Source of the DNA: Chloroflexota bacterium
GTDB taxonomy: Bacteria; Chloroflexota; Anaerolineae; Aggregatilineales; Phototrophicaceae
NCBI GenBank assembly: GCA_023392115.1
Contig: JAEVZT010000178.1
Coordinates: 1 to 6,252, forward strand
Direction: 5' to 3'
DNA: 6,252 bases
Positions within the stretch are counted from its first letter, which is position 1; every line of letters starts with the position of its first letter. A model generated the notes under the pieces. That model searched no databases, was not told where the DNA came from, and worked only from the letters and a program-made list of their open reading frames with translations. The translations under genes were made by a program, and so were the position numbers. This document shows positions 5,673-6,252 of the stretch, one piece after another.

Positions 5673-6252
5673 ATGCTGACGCCAGACCCTCTCTCCCATC
5701 TGTCGCCCGTATGGTCGCACCTGACGACGGTGCAGCCCGTCCGCGGCGAAGGGATTTACCTGTACGACGCCGACGGCAGCCGCTACACCGACTTCACCAG
5801 CGGTATCGGCGTGACCAACACCGGACACTGTCACCCGCGCGTCGTCGCCGCGATCCAGCAGCAGGCAGCGAGCCTGCTTCACGGGCAAATCAACATCGTC
5901 ATCCCGCCAAGCGCCGTCGCGCTGGCGGACGCGCTCGACGAAGTCACGCCGCCGGAAATCGACTGCTTCTTCTTCTCCAACAGCGGCGCGGAAGCGACCG
6001 AAGGCGCTGTCAAGCTGGCGCGTCAGGCGACGAAAAAGACGAATATCGTCGTCTTTCAGGGCAGCTTTCACGGGCGCACCGCGCAGACGATGGCGATGAC
6101 CACCTCGAAGACCGTCTACCGCGCCGGTTTCCAGCCGCTGCCGGGCGGGATTTTTGTCGCGCCGTTTCCGTATGCTTACCGCCTCGGCATGGACGACGAC
6201 GCGGCTGCCGACTACGCCCTCGAGCAGCTTGACCTGCTGCTCAAGTCGCAGA
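5673..6252 (+). CDS. Class III PLP-dependent aminotransferase, N-terminal part (gene continues past window)
   Basis: An open frame of 193 complete codons with no stop reaches the window end; the family is usually about 430 residues, so a little under half is visible. The class III (4-aminobutyrate/ornithine aminotransferase-like) signature is clear: GEGIYLYDADGSRYTDF (residues 25-41), SGIGVTNTGHCHPRVV (43-58), the PLP-phosphate-binding SNSGAEATEGAVKLAR (102-117) and FHGRTAQTMAMTTSK (132-146). The catalytic Lys is beyond the window. The enzyme would transfer an amino group from an omega-amino acid or amine to a keto acid. The start ATG is preceded by AAGGTGA at good spacing. Its position after an amine oxidase and two acetyltransferases suggests a role in amine breakdown, for example GABA-level steps of polyamine catabolism, but the substrate is inferred from context. 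Acetylornithine or 2,2-dialkylglycine-type aminotransferases are alternatives. The single tryptophan seen is TGG. Confidence 0.92.
   Translation, partial: MLTPDPLSHLSPVWSHLTTVQPVRGEGIYLYDADGSRYTDFTSGIGVTNTGHCHPRVVAAIQQQAASLLHGQINIVIPPSAVALADALDEVTPPEIDCFFFSNSGAEATEGAVKLARQATKKTNIVVFQGSFHGRTAQTMAMTTSKTVYRAGFQPLPGGIFVAPFPYAYRLGMDDDAAADYALEQLDLLLKSQ

Noticed and set aside
5666..6232. Plus-strand open frame of 188 codons overlapping the aminotransferase
   Set aside because: Out of frame with the clear aminotransferase at 5673 and extremely Arg-rich; it has no domain.

Overview
The window (about 60% GC) looks like a chromosomal segment of a free-living, GC-rich bacterium. Dispersed G/C-rich hairpin repeats of the 'cccc-ttctccc / gggagaagggg' kind, together with the gene styles, suggest Chloroflexota (Anaerolineae-like), but this is inference from style and not a database match. 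There is no phage, plasmid or CRISPR signature.

Left part (minus strand). A complete classical short-chain dehydrogenase/reductase (79-861) lies downstream of a complete radical SAM protein (1066-2334). The two are separated by about 200 bases packed with consecutive palindromes, one of which is a clear Rho-independent terminator for the radical SAM gene (974-996). They are therefore probably separate transcription units. A 391-base gap (2335-2725) follows. It carries a plausible minus-strand promoter with a leader of about 140 nt for the radical SAM gene, and a good sigma70-type promoter (2656-2684) for the plus-strand genes.

Right part (plus strand). A flavin-dependent amine oxidase (2726-3988) and a GNAT acetyltransferase (3999-4739) are 10 bases apart. 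After a 133-base spacer with hairpins come a second, paralogous GNAT acetyltransferase (4873-5628) and a class III PLP-dependent aminotransferase that runs off the window (5673-6252). Together they resemble an amine or polyamine catabolism/modification cluster: acetylation, oxidative deamination, transamination. The substrate cannot be fixed from sequence.

Main observation. The amine oxidase and the first acetyltransferase are each interrupted by one in-frame TGA, with no frameshift and a fully conserved protein continuing beyond it. In the acetyltransferase the TGA aligns exactly with a tryptophan (TGG) of the paralogue in the same window. In the amine oxidase it sits where the family usually has tryptophan. 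Both are TGA followed by CTG. All four other complete reading frames (counting the two interrupted ones to their ends) stop with TAA. The one gene stopping with TGA (second acetyltransferase) has an in-frame TAG seven codons later, before the next gene. So nothing in the window contradicts UGA being read as Trp, by reassignment, suppression or readthrough. The simpler alternative is two recent G-to-A nonsense mutations, or assembly errors, in adjacent genes.
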